64,000 bases of DNA. Source: CAVYXK01 sp963708245 (GTDB lineage: Bacteria > Pseudomonadota > Alphaproteobacteria > Acetobacterales > Acetobacteraceae). Position 1 is the stretch's first letter, and every line of letters begins with the position of its first letter. The notes under the pieces were generated by a model. The model worked only from the letters and a program-made list of their open reading frames with translations. It was not told where the DNA came from and searched no databases. The stretch covers positions 3,100,001 to 3,164,000 of the forward strand of contig OY970201.1 in the NCBI GenBank assembly GCA_963708245.1, given 5' to 3'. Of this stretch, positions 34,672-44,393 are shown in pieces. The translations under genes were made by a program, and so were the position numbers.

Positions 34672-36804
34672 ATGCAGCCGCTGACGCCGGCGCTGACCGA
34701 TCTCGTCCTGCTCGGTGCGGGACACGCGCATGTGGAGGTGCTGCGGCGGTTCGCTCTGCACCCGGAGCGGAGGGTGCGGCTGACGCTGATCGCCCGCGAG
34801 CCGCACACGCCGTATTCCGGGATGCTGCCGGGCCTGATCCGCAGCGAGTATGAATTCGACCAGGTGCATATCGACCTGGCGCCACTCGCCGCCGCCGCCG
34901 GCGCACGGCTGATCGTGGCCGAGGCTAACGCGATCGATCTTGACCGCCGCACCGTCGCGGTCACCGCGCGGCCGGACGTCAACTTTGATCTGCTGTCGAT
35001 CGATGTCGGCGGCGTGCCGGCCATGCCCGAGGGCGGCGGCATTCCGGTGAAGCCGATCGGGCAATTCCTGCAGCGCCTGGCAACGCTGGAGGAAACGCTA
35101 CCGCCTACCGCCCGGCTCGCCGTGGTCGGCGGCGGCCCTGGCGGCACGGAGCTAGCCCTGGCTCTGGCGCGCCGGCTGGGCGCCCGCGTGCGGCTTGTCC
35201 TGGTGACCGCCGCCGCCGAGCCGCTGGCAGGCGCGCCGCAACGCGCCCGTGCGGTTGCCCGGGCGGCGCTGGTCGAAGCCGGCGTGGAGATCGTCTGCGG
35301 TGTTACCGCCGGCGCGATGACCGATGGCAGGCTGGCGCTGTCGGATGGAAGCTTCCTCGAAGTCGCCGCCGCGTTGTGGGCGACCAATGTGATCGGGCCG
35401 GATTTTCTTGCCGCGTCCGGCTTGGCCTGCGACGCAGCCGGGTGCGTCCGAGTGACACCGAGCCTGCGCAGCCTGAGCCATGTCGCAGTGTTCGCCGCTG
35501 GAGATTGCGCCGCCATGGAGACGGCACCGCGGCCAAAGGCCGGCGTGTGGGCAGTTCGGGCCGGCGCGGTGCTAGCGGAGAACCTGCGCCGCGTGGTGCG
35601 CGGCCGGCCGCTGAAAGCCTGGCGGCCGCAACGCGAGGCGTTGGTCATCATGGGACTGGGCGAGGGCAGGGGGCTCGCCTGGCGCAACGGGATCACCCTT
35701 TGGGGACGGCCGATCTGGCGCTGGAAGGACTGGATCGACCGAAACTGGATGCGCCGGTTTTCACTGCGCGCCAATCCGGCGCCGGGCGAGCAGTTCCGTT
35801 GCGGGGGTGCCGGCGCAACGCTTGACGCGAAGATTGACGTGCTGAGCGGGCTCGAGGTGGCGGATGATATCGCGTCGATGCGACCGCCGCCTGGCATGCT
35901 GCTGGTGCAGAGCGTCGATCATTTTCGCGCCTGCCTGGATGATCCCTTCGTGTTCGGCGAGATCGCCGCTGCGCATGCACTCGGCGGCTTGCACGCGATG
36001 GGGGCGAAGCCCTGGACGGCGCTCGCCATCGCGGCCGTCCCGTACATGCCGGACGAGAAGATGCGCGCCGACCTCGGCGCGATGATGCAGGGGGCGCAAC
36101 GCCTGCTGGGGGCCGATGGCTGCACGTTGGCCGGCGGACATGCCACGGAGGCGTTGGAAACGTCGCTCGGCTTCGCCGTGACCGGACTGGTGGAGCCGCG
36201 CCTGCTGTGGCGCAAATCCGGCCTGCGCGACGGTGATGCATTGGTGCTGACCAAGCCGCTTGGTACCGGCGTATTGTTGGCCGGGCACATGCGCGGGCTG
36301 ACCAAGGCGCGCTGGCTGGTCGCCGCGATCGAGAGCATGCGGCGCAGCAACGCCGACGCGACGCGTGTGCTGCGCTCCCACGGCGTGACGGCGTGTACAG
36401 CGGTCGGGAGTTACGGCCTGGCCGGCTATTTACTCGAAATGCTGCGCGCGTCTGGTCTTGGTGCAGCGATCCAGTTGAATTCCGTGCCGCTGCTGCCGGG
36501 TGCGGTGGAGTTGGCCGAACAGGGGGTGCACAGCACACTCGCACCACAGAACCGACGGGCGCTGTCGGCGGAACTGCGTGGGCCGATCGTCGATCTGCTG
36601 GCGGACCCGCAGACCTCGGGCGGGCTGCTGGCGGGGATGCCGGCCGGGCGCGCCGAGGCGTGCGTGGCCGCACTGCGCGCAACAGGACTCGCGGCCGCAA
36701 TTATCGGCTTTGCGGAGCCGGCAAAGCCGGAGTCATCCCCTATTCGCCTGCTCTTCGATGCCGATCCCACCGGCGGCAGGCACACCGGCCCAGCGCTCGG
36801 ATGA
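34672..36804 (+). CDS. NDH-like flavoprotein fused to SelD, catalytic Cys and Lys missing
   Basis: A 710-residue fusion. Residues about 8-345 form a pyridine nucleotide-disulfide oxidoreductase/NDH-like module (DLVLLGAGHAHVEVLRRF, VVGGGPGGTELALALAR, VAVFAAGDCAAMETAPRPKA GVWAVRAG). From about 365 a selenide-water-dikinase-like domain follows: DDIASMRPP, SVDHFRACLDDPFVFGEIAA, GAKPWTALAI and LAGGHATEALETSLGFAV TG. In fused SelD proteins the entry motif usually reads CGGCGAK; here it is CGGAGAT (residues 377-383), so both catalytic residues are replaced (Ala380, Thr383). Selenophosphate synthesis is doubtful. Confidence 0.85.
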   Translation: MQPLTPALTDLVLLGAGHAHVEVLRRFALHPERRVRLTLIAREPHTPYSGMLPGLIRSEYEFDQVHIDLAPLAAAAGARLIVAEANAIDLDRRTVAVTARPDVNFDLLSIDVGGVPAMPEGGGIPVKPIGQFLQRLATLEETLPPTARLAVVGGGPGGTELALALARRLGARVRLVLVTAAAEPLAGAPQRARAVARAALVEAGVEIVCGVTAGAMTDGRLALSDGSFLEVAAALWATNVIGPDFLAASGLACDAAGCVRVTPSLRSLSHVAVFAAGDCAAMETAPRPKAGVWAVRAGAVLAENLRRVVRGRPLKAWRPQREALVIMGLGEGRGLAWRNGITLWGRPIWRWKDWIDRNWMRRFSLRANPAPGEQFRCGGAGATLDAKIDVLSGLEVADDIASMRPPPGMLLVQSVDHFRACLDDPFVFGEIAAAHALGGLHAMGAKPWTALAIAAVPYMPDEKMRADLGAMMQGAQRLLGADGCTLAGGHATEALETSLGFAVTGLVEPRLLWRKSGLRDGDALVLTKPLGTGVLLAGHMRGLTKARWLVAAIESMRRSNADATRVLRSHGVTACTAVGSYGLAGYLLEMLRASGLGAAIQLNSVPLLPGAVELAEQGVHSTLAPQNRRALSAELRGPIVDLLADPQTSGGLLAGMPAGRAEACVAALRATGLAAAIIGFAEPAKPESSPIRLLFDADPTGGRHTGPALG

Positions 36805-37394
36805 GTCCACGATGGGCTACCCTATCGTGCGGGAATCAACACGGCCATCCGTCCAACCCTTCTCCAGTCCCATCAATGGGTCACCTGCTAGGCAAAGGTG
36901 ACGGGGTGTCTTTTAAGCCCCCGGTTATCCATGCACCAACGCGACAGCAGTTCCGAACGAGACGACGACGCAGCGCAATCAGCACATTGCAACGATCAAA
37001 AAGCATGGACGCACGAGGTGGCAGCCCATTCTGGCTACAATCGTCGAAGCCTGGTCGAAACTGCGATCTATCGCTACAAAACCATCAATCACCGGCGCCT
37101 CCAGGCGCGGACTCCGCCAACTCAGCGGACCAAGGCAAGGATTGGAAGCAACGCGCTCAATCGGATGACGAGTTTCCGCATGCCGGCCTCCGCTCGGATC
37201 CGTTGATACTCGACCGGTTGACAGACGCTGCCGGCAGGGTGTTCATGCACCAAAGCGCCGACGCTTCTGTGCGACTGTAGCCCTCTGAAGCGTTTGTTGA
37301 TCCAGATCAATGCCGCTGCGCTGATATGGCTCCAATCAACAAAACGGTTGGTACCACCTCGCCAGACTGGCCAACCCCCAGAAAGGAGGAGTGA
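36805..37394. other. Gap with IS5 remnant and CoA-transferase upstream region
   Basis: Contains the IS5-family remnant described separately (36898-37206), then a short segment at 37205-37260 that resembles part of the sequence at 43757. The ribosome site AAAGGAGG for the CoA-transferase gene lies near 37382. No clear promoter was identified. Confidence 0.45.
36898..37206 (+). pseudogene. IS5-family transposase, C-terminal remnant
   Basis: The frame reads NRRSLVETAIYRYKTINHRR LQARTPPTQRTKARIGSNAL NRMTSFRMP, matching the C-terminal part of IS5-family transposases (the RRSLVET-x-Y-R-YK segment carries the last catalytic Glu). Everything upstream is lost. Remnant only. Confidence 0.78.
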
Positions 37395-38042
37395 GTGCAG
37401 GTAATCTCTGTCGAAGAGGCGGTTGCCAAAATCCCCGACCGTGCGAGCCTGCTCATCGGCGGTTTCATGGGCGTGGGCACGCCGGAGCGGGTTATTGACG
37501 AAATCGTCCTGCAACAAAAGCGTAACCTGACGGTCATTGCGAACGACACCGCAAGCCCTGGCGTCGGCATCGGCAAGCTGATCACTGCGAAGCTCGTTGA
37601 CAAGGTGGTTGCTAGCCATATCGGTCTGAACCCGGAAACCCAGCAGCAAATGATTGCGGGCGACTTGCAGGTGGACTTGGTCCCGCAGGGCACCCTCATC
37701 GAACGGATCCGAGCCGGTGGATACGGACTCGGCGGCGTGCTCACCCCAACGGGGCTCGGCACCGTAGTTGAGGAAGGAAAGCAGAAGATCCAGGTAAACG
37801 GCCGAAGCTACCTGGTCGAGGTTGCACTCCGCGCAGACTTTGCCTTAGTGCAAGCCTTCCTTTCAGACTACATGGGCAATCTGGCCTACGCACTGACCGC
37901 GCGAAACTTCAATCCAGTCGTCGCTATGGCGGGAGATATCGTGATTGCCTGTGCTGAGCATATCGTGCCCGTGGGGGTGATCGCGCCCGATAACGTGGTT
38001 ACACCCGCCCCGGTCGTTGACTACCTGATCGCCAATCAGTGA
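37395..38042 (+). CDS. 3-oxoacid CoA-transferase subunit A (AtoD/ScoA-like)
   Basis: A 215-residue alpha subunit of a two-component CoA transferase. Features: LLIGGFMGVGTPERVIDEIV, GLNPETQQQMIAGDLQVDLV PQGTLIERIRAGGYGLGGVL TPTG, and the C-terminal VIAPDNVVTPAPVVDYL. GTG start with AAAGGAGG nearby. With the beta subunit it would move CoA between succinyl- or acetyl-CoA and a ketoacid or short-chain acid. Substrate not predictable. Confidence 0.92.
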   Translation: MQVISVEEAVAKIPDRASLLIGGFMGVGTPERVIDEIVLQQKRNLTVIANDTASPGVGIGKLITAKLVDKVVASHIGLNPETQQQMIAGDLQVDLVPQGTLIERIRAGGYGLGGVLTPTGLGTVVEEGKQKIQVNGRSYLVEVALRADFALVQAFLSDYMGNLAYALTARNFNPVVAMAGDIVIACAEHIVPVGVIAPDNVVTPAPVVDYLIANQ

Positions 38043-38049
38043 GATCGCA

Positions 38050-38700
38050 ATGAAGCCCCAGATCGTCATCGCCCGCCGCATCGCCCAGGAACTGAAGCCT
38101 GGCATGCTCGTAAATCTTGGCATCGGCATACCGACGCTGGTTGCGAACTACGTGCCTGAAGGCACGCAGGTCTACTTCCAGTCGGAAAATGGACTGATCG
38201 GCACGGGCGCTATTCCGGCAGAAGGAATGGCGCACCCAATGCTTACCGATGCCGCCGGCCGCCCGGTGACGGCCTTGCCTGGTGCCAGCACCTTCGACAG
38301 TGCCTTGTCCTTTGGCTTGATCCGCGGGGGTCATGTCGACATCACCGTGCTGGGCGGGTTGCAGGTGGATCAGGCCGGTCACCTGGCAAACTGGACGATC
38401 CCCGGCCGGATGGTGCCCGGGATGGGTGGCGCAATGGACCTGGTATCGGGAGCGAAACATGTGATTGTTGCCATGCAGCACAGCGCAAAGGGCAGATCAA
38501 AAATTGTCAAGAGATGCAGCCTTCCGCTGACCTCGATCCGCCCGGTGCACCTAGTCGTTACGGAACTGGCCGTCATCACGTTTCCCAACGGCCAAGCGAC
38601 CCTGCAGGAAGTGGCCCCTGGTGTGGATGTGGAGCAGGTGATTGAGGCCACCGAGGCAGAATTGGTCGTGCCCGCACATGTTCCCGAAATGACGCTATGA
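38050..38700 (+). CDS. 3-oxoacid CoA-transferase subunit B (AtoA/ScoB-like)
   Basis: A 216-residue beta subunit, 7 bases downstream of the alpha subunit. LVNLGIGIPTLVANYVPEGT precedes the catalytic Glu in the conserved SENG segment (FQSENGLIGTG). Further signs are GHVDITVLGGLQVDQAGHLA NW and PGMGGAMDLVSGAKHVIVAM QH. Its stop codon overlaps the stop of the convergent gene. Confidence 0.93.
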   Translation: MKPQIVIARRIAQELKPGMLVNLGIGIPTLVANYVPEGTQVYFQSENGLIGTGAIPAEGMAHPMLTDAAGRPVTALPGASTFDSALSFGLIRGGHVDITVLGGLQVDQAGHLANWTIPGRMVPGMGGAMDLVSGAKHVIVAMQHSAKGRSKIVKRCSLPLTSIRPVHLVVTELAVITFPNGQATLQEVAPGVDVEQVIEATEAELVVPAHVPEMTL

Positions 38701-39303
38701 TATCAAGCCGATATCCATACTCGATAATAATTCCGCCCAAAGCTGGCGCAGTTGACGATGGCGTCGCTCCACGGCTGCAGATATTGCGTCCCTCATCGGG
38801 GCCAGCTCAGCGCTCTTTAGGAATCGAAGCTGCGCCTGCACGATTCGGCCGCTCTCTGTCTCAATTCGCCGCAGCACTGCCGCGAATGGATCCATCGCGG
38901 GAATGCTTTGCGGTAACAACGTCGCCGGTCGAACCGCGGTATGCAGTGCGTAACCAAACGCCGCAGCATCGATCGCCAGCCCCTGCACGAAGCCGGGAAT
39001 GCCTTCGACCGGCTGCGGTAGCCACGCAATCTCCCACTGCCACAGCGACCACATTAAAAGCGGATCGGGCTGCCAGGATGTCGCCCGGATCAGCAGCGAC
39101 AAGAGTCCCAGCTCCCGCGACAGTTGGTCATGCAACTCGATCTGCCGTGGCCCGAACTCAGAGGTGTACATCGGACCCGTCAATGCCGCACCCAGCAAGC
39201 GCGCCTCTGCGCCGTGGGCCGATATCAGAAAGCTGGCGACGCGGCCTTGCTGAAAACTTGGCACGCGTCCCGCCGAGTCTAACGGCCCTAGCGTGGTTCT
39301 CAC
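38695..39303 (-). CDS. Hypothetical protein, translationally coupled to a hydrolase
   Basis: A 202-residue mostly helical protein (GLLSLLIRATSWQPDPLLMW SLWQWEIAWLP, FAAVLRRIETESGRIVQAQL). No family recognised and no signal peptide. Its ATG overlaps the stop of the upstream alpha/beta hydrolase (39300-39303), implying joint function. Its 3' end overlaps the 3' end of the CoA-transferase beta gene. Confidence 0.65.
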   Translation of the reverse strand: MRTTLGPLDSAGRVPSFQQGRVASFLISAHGAEARLLGAALTGPMYTSEFGPRQIELHDQLSRELGLLSLLIRATSWQPDPLLMWSLWQWEIAWLPQPVEGIPGFVQGLAIDAAAFGYALHTAVRPATLLPQSIPAMDPFAAVLRRIETESGRIVQAQLRFLKSAELAPMRDAISAAVERRHRQLRQLWAELLSSMDIGLIS

Positions 39304-40253
39304 GTCCCGCCTCTCTTCTTTTGGGGCGTTGGCCTGGGTTTTCTGATTGGGACGGCGCGTAGATGGTCAAATTCCTTCGGAAACCTTGTCATCTCGCCGC
39401 CCGCCTCCTCGGGCGCAAGCCAAACCGTGCCGCCACCCCTCCAGTTTCCGCCGAGCACATCCTGTGCGAAGCGCGCCAGCAGCCAAGCGGTGAGCTGCGG
39501 CTTCTCCAGGGTGAACGCGTGATAGCCGCGTGGAACAATTACCAGTGCGCTGTCCGGAATGTGGGTTCGCAGCGTCTCGTGCAGGGATCTGGGCGTAAGG
39601 AAATCGAACTCGCCGTTCAGGATCATCGTAGGGATTTTGATGGTGCCCAGCTCTGGCGTGATCGGCCGGAAATCCAGGAAGGACTCCATCAGGTTCTGCA
39701 ACGCGTAGAGATCGTTGATCAGCCAGCCCGGCCGCTTCACCACATCCAGCTGGTCCAGCCGCTCGCCGAGCCATTCATTCGACACGTTCATCGGCAGCAG
39801 CATATCCTGCAGATACTCGACCCCGCCCAGGATCAGACCATTTCGCAGCGCGTTACCGATCAGAAAAAGTTGCGGAGAAAGCTCGGCGAACGTGCTCATC
39901 GGCACGAGTCCCGCCAGGGTGGAGCCATGCTCGATCGCGTAGCGCAGCGCGATGATGCCGCCGAAGCTGATTCCGGCCAGAAACACGGGCCCCGCACGGA
40001 GGGTATCGATCAGAGTCCTAAGAACAGCAACCTGATCCTCCTGTTCGATAAACAGGCTCGGCTTGTCCGACTCGCCCTGCCCCAACAGGTCAAAACTAAC
40101 AACACGGAACTGGCTCTCCGCGAGAGCTGCACGATACGGCGCCCACAAAGCCGAGTACCGTGTGAGCCCGTTCACCAGTACATAAGTCGGCCCGGAGTCG
40201 GGCCCCGAAACTTCGTAATGGACGGAATGACGGCCGTGCTGCAACGAGGGCAT
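39300..40253 (-). CDS. Alpha/beta hydrolase
   Basis: A 317-residue cytoplasmic hydrolase. The nucleophile elbow is AGISFGG, preceded by FDLLGQGESDKP; the acid Asp is likely in LNGEFDFLTPRS and the His in VPRGYHAFTLEKP. Such enzymes cleave esters, lactones or C-C bonds in catabolic pathways. Coupled with the hypothetical gene downstream and next to the CoA transferase, hinting at a degradation cluster. Confidence 0.88.
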   Translation of the reverse strand: MPSLQHGRHSVHYEVSGPDSGPTYVLVNGLTRYSALWAPYRAALAESQFRVVSFDLLGQGESDKPSLFIEQEDQVAVLRTLIDTLRAGPVFLAGISFGGIIALRYAIEHGSTLAGLVPMSTFAELSPQLFLIGNALRNGLILGGVEYLQDMLLPMNVSNEWLGERLDQLDVVKRPGWLINDLYALQNLMESFLDFRPITPELGTIKIPTMILNGEFDFLTPRSLHETLRTHIPDSALVIVPRGYHAFTLEKPQLTAWLLARFAQDVLGGNWRGGGTVWLAPEEAGGEMTRFPKEFDHLRAVPIRKPRPTPQKKRGGT

Positions 40254-40320
40254 GCCGCAACCTTTGTGTCGGCCGAGGATCGCTTGTCAAGGCAGAACTT
40301 ATGCCAAGGGAGATGAAGCC

Positions 40321-42811
40321 ATGCGTCGCCTGTTCGTAATCGTTTGCCTGCTCGTTGCGGGCTTTTCAACAGCCTGGGCTCAGCCTTTCACCCGTCGAAG
40401 CTCGCAGGAACAGTTCGACAATCTGAAGCAGGTACTATGAGATCAGTAATTTCCGCATCGGCGGTCGCTACGATCTCAACAACTCCTCGAAATGGCGCGA
40501 CGGTGGCGAAGGCGGCGTCACGCTTGAATCGCTCGGTGCAGGCAAGCTGCGGACCGCCTACATTGCCCTGGGCACGCCCCGCCGCAATGCTGCCGGCGAA
40601 ATCGTTAACGCCATCATCGTGAACTCCTACTACTCCGGCAACTCAACTGACATGTACCAGCAATGGGTCGTCGGAACCCCGCTATCGGGCGGCACGCCGG
40701 TGATCGGCCCTGGCCGGGTGATCGACACCAACCGCTATTACGTCGTGCTGATCGATCCGCTCGGTACATGGGGTGACAGCAAGCCCTCCGATGGTCTCGG
40801 CCAGCGCTTCCCGCAATATAGCTACTTCGACATGGTGCAAGCCAACTATCGCATGCTCCGTGACCACCTGAAAATTGCACATGCGGCACTGATCACCGGC
40901 GTTTCTATGGGTGGCACCCAGACCTACGTCTGGGGCGTCATGCACCCCGAGTTTATGGACGGGCTGATGCCCATCGGTGGCACCACGCAGTCGGATAAAG
41001 GTGACCCGGTCGGTAACTGGACCTTTCAGTTGATGACCGCAGCGATCGAATCTGACCCGGTGTGGCGTTCCACGGGAGGGAACTATTATAACCTCCCGAA
41101 GGATCAGCATCCCCTGCAAGGCGTAGCGTTTGGCTGGTCCATCCTGTCGCTGACCGGCTTCGACTTTGGCTACCGCACGACGCAGGACTTCAGCGCGGTG
41201 CAGCCCGACATCTTCTACTGGACGCCCCCGACGCCGGCCGCCAGCTCGAGCGTGATCGCCCGGGCCAAGATTTTCGATGCGGTCGATCTCGTCTGGCGCA
41301 ATCGCGCGGGCGAAACGCATAACATCAATGACGACCTCGGACGGATAGAAGCCCGCACGCTGGTGATGCACATCACAAATGACCAGTGGCTGAATTTCAA
41401 GCTGGCGCAACGTGCCGTCGAGCGCGTCCCCGGCGCCGAGCTGCTCTCGGAGTCGAGCCCGGTGGCTCATTACGGCGTTTTTTCAATCGTAAACCACATA
41501 GCGCACGATCCGAAATTCGTCGCCTTCATGCAGGACGTCGATCGGCTTAACGCGTCACAGAAATACGTCGCCGTCAATTACCGCACACCGGGTGTTGCCA
41601 CCGATATCGACCCGAAGAAGGAATTCTGGACGAACTACGTCACCTATCCCTTCCCGGTGAAATATGCCACTGCGAAGGACAGCCGGGGGACCGCCTGGCA
41701 GATTGGCTATATGGATGAATATAACGGAACCGACCCCGACCCGCGTGTTCTGGTAATCATCCACGGCAAGGGAGCATTTGGTGGTCATTATGGCAACGTC
41801 ATGAAGATCGCGCTCGAACGCGGTTTGCGTGTCATCGTGCCAGACCTCCCGTGCTATGGAATGTCGGCGCCGGGCAACATGGACAAGTGCCCTGAGCGCA
41901 CCATGCAGGACATGAGAGAGGTTGTGCACGACCTGGTCGTGAACCAACTCGGTGTGCAACGCGCTGCCTATCTGGGGCACTCGCTAGGAGGTCAGCTTGT
42001 CCTCGGCTACGATCTGACCTGGCCGGACGCCGTGCAAAGTCTGATCCTCGAGGCGCCCGCTGGCCTGGAGGAATATCCGCGCGATATCGTCGTCGGACCC
42101 GACAAGAAGCTGGCGCTGTTCGACCCATCCTTCGCGCGCGACTTCAACAAGTGGAAAGCTGTCTGGGATCAGACCGGCATCCTGGATGCCGAAAAGGCCC
42201 GGACCGAGCAAGGGGCGCGTGATTTCTTCTACTTCCAGAAGCGTGATCCCATCACCGGCGAGGTAATGCCTAGCAAAAGTGGCTACTTCCTCAACGATAG
42301 CCAGTACGCTCGGCTTCACACGGAGCAACGCGTCGGACTAATCAAAGGGAATCCCGCAGACCTCGAGGAATGGACGAACGTCTTCATCTTTGACATCTAC
42401 ACGATGGTCGCAGAACTGCAGAGGGACGATCCCAACAGCCTCTATAAGCGGTTGCCGCAGATCAAAGCGCCAATCTTCCTCGCTTTCGGTGCCAAGGAGC
42501 CGTTCATACCAGGCACCGCCTTCAACGGTCTGAAAAGCCTGGGGAATGACATCATCGTGCCGTTCATGGTGCGCATGACCAATGCGGGAAACCGTCCGAC
42601 CCTGAAGATCTATCCCGAGACCGGGCACTTCATCCACACCGATAACCCGGTGTCGTTTGCAGAGGACGTGGTGGACTTCGTGCAGACGGGCAGCGTAGAT
42701 ACGTTATCACCGCAGGCGGTTGACCAACTGATCAACGGCACCCCGGTGTCGGTATCCGCGGCGGCGCCAGCCCCGTCCGGGGCGTCTCCGACCGCTGGTC
42801 TGAACAAGTAG
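40321..42811 (+). pseudogene. Secreted tandem alpha/beta-hydrolase protein with one frameshift
   Basis: ATG 40321 encodes a signal peptide (MRRLFVIVCLLVAGFSTAWA) followed by QPFTRRSSQEQFDNLKQ. At about 40430 the coherent sequence slips one base and continues as YYEISNFRIGGRYDLNNSSK down to the stop at 42809-42811. Two hydrolase domains follow in one chain: the first is MetX-like (nucleophile GVSMGGTQTYVWG), the second has GHSLGGQLVLGYDLTWPD. Read across the slip the product has about 829 residues. A GTG at 40619 would give a shorter protein lacking the signal. Confidence 0.7.
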
Positions 42812-42820
42812 GCGGCGCCG

Positions 42821-43684
42821 ATGCCTCGGGTCAAAGCTGGCGAGATCCATCTAGGATGGCGGGAGTGGGGCGAAGGCCCCACGACCGTTCTTTTCATCCA
42901 CGGGAACCTCGCTAGCAAGGATTGGATCGAGGCAGCGGCCCCGCTGTTTCCACGTGGCGTTCGCGTCATTGGGATCGATTGGCGGGGTTGCGGCGATAGC
43001 GATAGGCCGCAACTCATTCCGGAATATGCAAATTATTCAATGCAGCAGCACGCAGACGATATGCTCGCGGCATTGGATGCTCTTGAAATTCCGTTCTGCC
43101 ATCTGGCGACACATTCCACAGGTGGCATCATCGCCGCGCGCATGCTCCTGGCTCACCCACAGCGATTCGGAAAAGTCCTGGCGCTCGATCCGGTTACCCC
43201 CATCGGTCTTCGCTTCGGTCCCGAACAAACCGCGTTTTTTCGTGCGATGATGGCCAGTCGTGAGGTCACCTGGGCGGCGATGGCCACGGCAGCCGCCTCA
43301 TTATTTCAGCCAGACAGCCTGTCGCTCGGGAAGGTACCGCACTTTAGGGAAGGATTCGCCGCAAGCCAGGCGCTATTCGAAAAGGTGATCGACCAAACCT
43401 GCCGTGTCTCCGAAGGCATCTGGCTCGGTACACCCTATAACCTCAACTTGGAATACGAGCGGCGGGAACTGGTTCCGCGTATGCCCGAAATCACCCACGA
43501 GCATCTCGTGCTGTGGGGGGAACTGGACGGCTGGATTCCCATCGCGGATCTGAAGGCGATGGCCGCAGCCATGCCGAACTGTCGGCTGGTTTCGGTACCT
43601 GGTGTCGGTCACTCGATGAACTTGGAACAGCCGCCGCTCTATGCCGGCTATTTCGGTGCCTTTTTCGGCGGTCTAAAACAATAA
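42821..43684 (+). CDS. Alpha/beta hydrolase
   Basis: A 287-residue hydrolase, nine bases after the tandem-hydrolase gene. The fold markers are VLFIHGNLASKDWIEAAAPL (oxyanion region), GIDWRGCGDSDRP, nucleophile THSTGGIIAARM, acid LWGELDGWIPIAD and base PGVGHSMNLEQPP. No signal peptide. Probably acts with its upstream neighbour in the same catabolic route. Confidence 0.88.
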   Translation: MPRVKAGEIHLGWREWGEGPTTVLFIHGNLASKDWIEAAAPLFPRGVRVIGIDWRGCGDSDRPQLIPEYANYSMQQHADDMLAALDALEIPFCHLATHSTGGIIAARMLLAHPQRFGKVLALDPVTPIGLRFGPEQTAFFRAMMASREVTWAAMATAAASLFQPDSLSLGKVPHFREGFAASQALFEKVIDQTCRVSEGIWLGTPYNLNLEYERRELVPRMPEITHEHLVLWGELDGWIPIADLKAMAAAMPNCRLVSVPGVGHSMNLEQPPLYAGYFGAFFGGLKQ

Positions 43685-43718
43685 GTATCCAGATGTCGGA
43701 ACGCACGAAATAGTTGCT

Positions 43719-43794
43719 GTGGAATTAACGCCGGCGATGTTGGTGACGCGGCATGCGATACTCGACCGGGCGGAAAACCGCCCCGGCAGGGTAT
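43719..43794 (+). other. Possible N-terminal remnant of an acyl-CoA ligase
   Basis: A short frame beginning MELTPAMLVTRHAILDRAEN and RPGRVFMRQGG resembles the start of AMP-forming acyl-CoA synthetases. It breaks off at the end of the opposite-strand lipoprotein gene. A similar peptide (ILDRLTDAAGRVFMHQ) is encoded at 37205-37260. Confidence 0.35.
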
Positions 43795-44393
43795 TCATGC
43801 GCCAAGGCGGGCCGACAGCCCCTTCCGAATCCCCTGCGCCACGTGCACCGCTAAAGTCTCGATTGCCTGCGTCATCGCGGCTGCTACTTCGGCATCTCGT
43901 ACCGATTCCAACTTTTCCACAATGTTCGCGCGCTCGCCTGCCAGTGTATGCCGCCCTTGGCCGTCCAGCACACGCCAACTCGCGACGAGAACCAGGGTGC
44001 CATCCGCGTGCGGCTCGAATGCATCCACATCGACAAGAACCTGCCGTGCGATCTCTTCCGGCGGCGCGGTCGAAGTGACCACCGCGCCCGGAAGGAGTCG
44101 CGCCAGGCCCTCCTTGAGTGCACGGGTGAAGCCAACGGATAGCCGCTCTGCCCAGCGTCCCGTCCGACTTTGCACCAGCGCGTCACCATTCCGGCCCAGC
44201 AGCATATCCGAAACGTCCAGATAGTCCGGGACCAATACCGGCTTGACCTCGACGACCGGGCGCCCGGCTAAAGGTTCGGCCCCGACAGTGCCGCTCGCCG
44301 GTACGCCGAGTGGGTAACTGGCGGAGGCCCTGCTGAGCCGCAACCGGAAGCCGCCAGGCACAGGCTCAAAACCAAACTGGCGAACAGCCGCAT
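43795..44393 (-). pseudogene. PqiC/ABC-auxiliary lipoprotein (DUF330-like) with one frameshift
   Basis: ATG 44393 starts a lipoprotein signal (MRLFASLVLSLCLAASGCGS with lipobox LAASGC). Within the first 30 codons, near 44325-44335, the coherent sequence shifts one frame to SYPLGVPASGTVGAEPLAGR PVVEVKPVLVPDYLDVSDML LGRNGDALV and then runs to 43795. This is the auxiliary outer-membrane lipoprotein of MCE transport systems (PqiC type). Its ATG overlaps the mlaD stop as TGATG, placing it last in the mla operon. Confidence 0.75.

Noticed and set aside
34629..36700. Long minus-strand ORFs over the SelD fusion
   Set aside because: High-GC antisense frames, Arg/Ser/Pro-rich; the plus-strand fusion is well supported.
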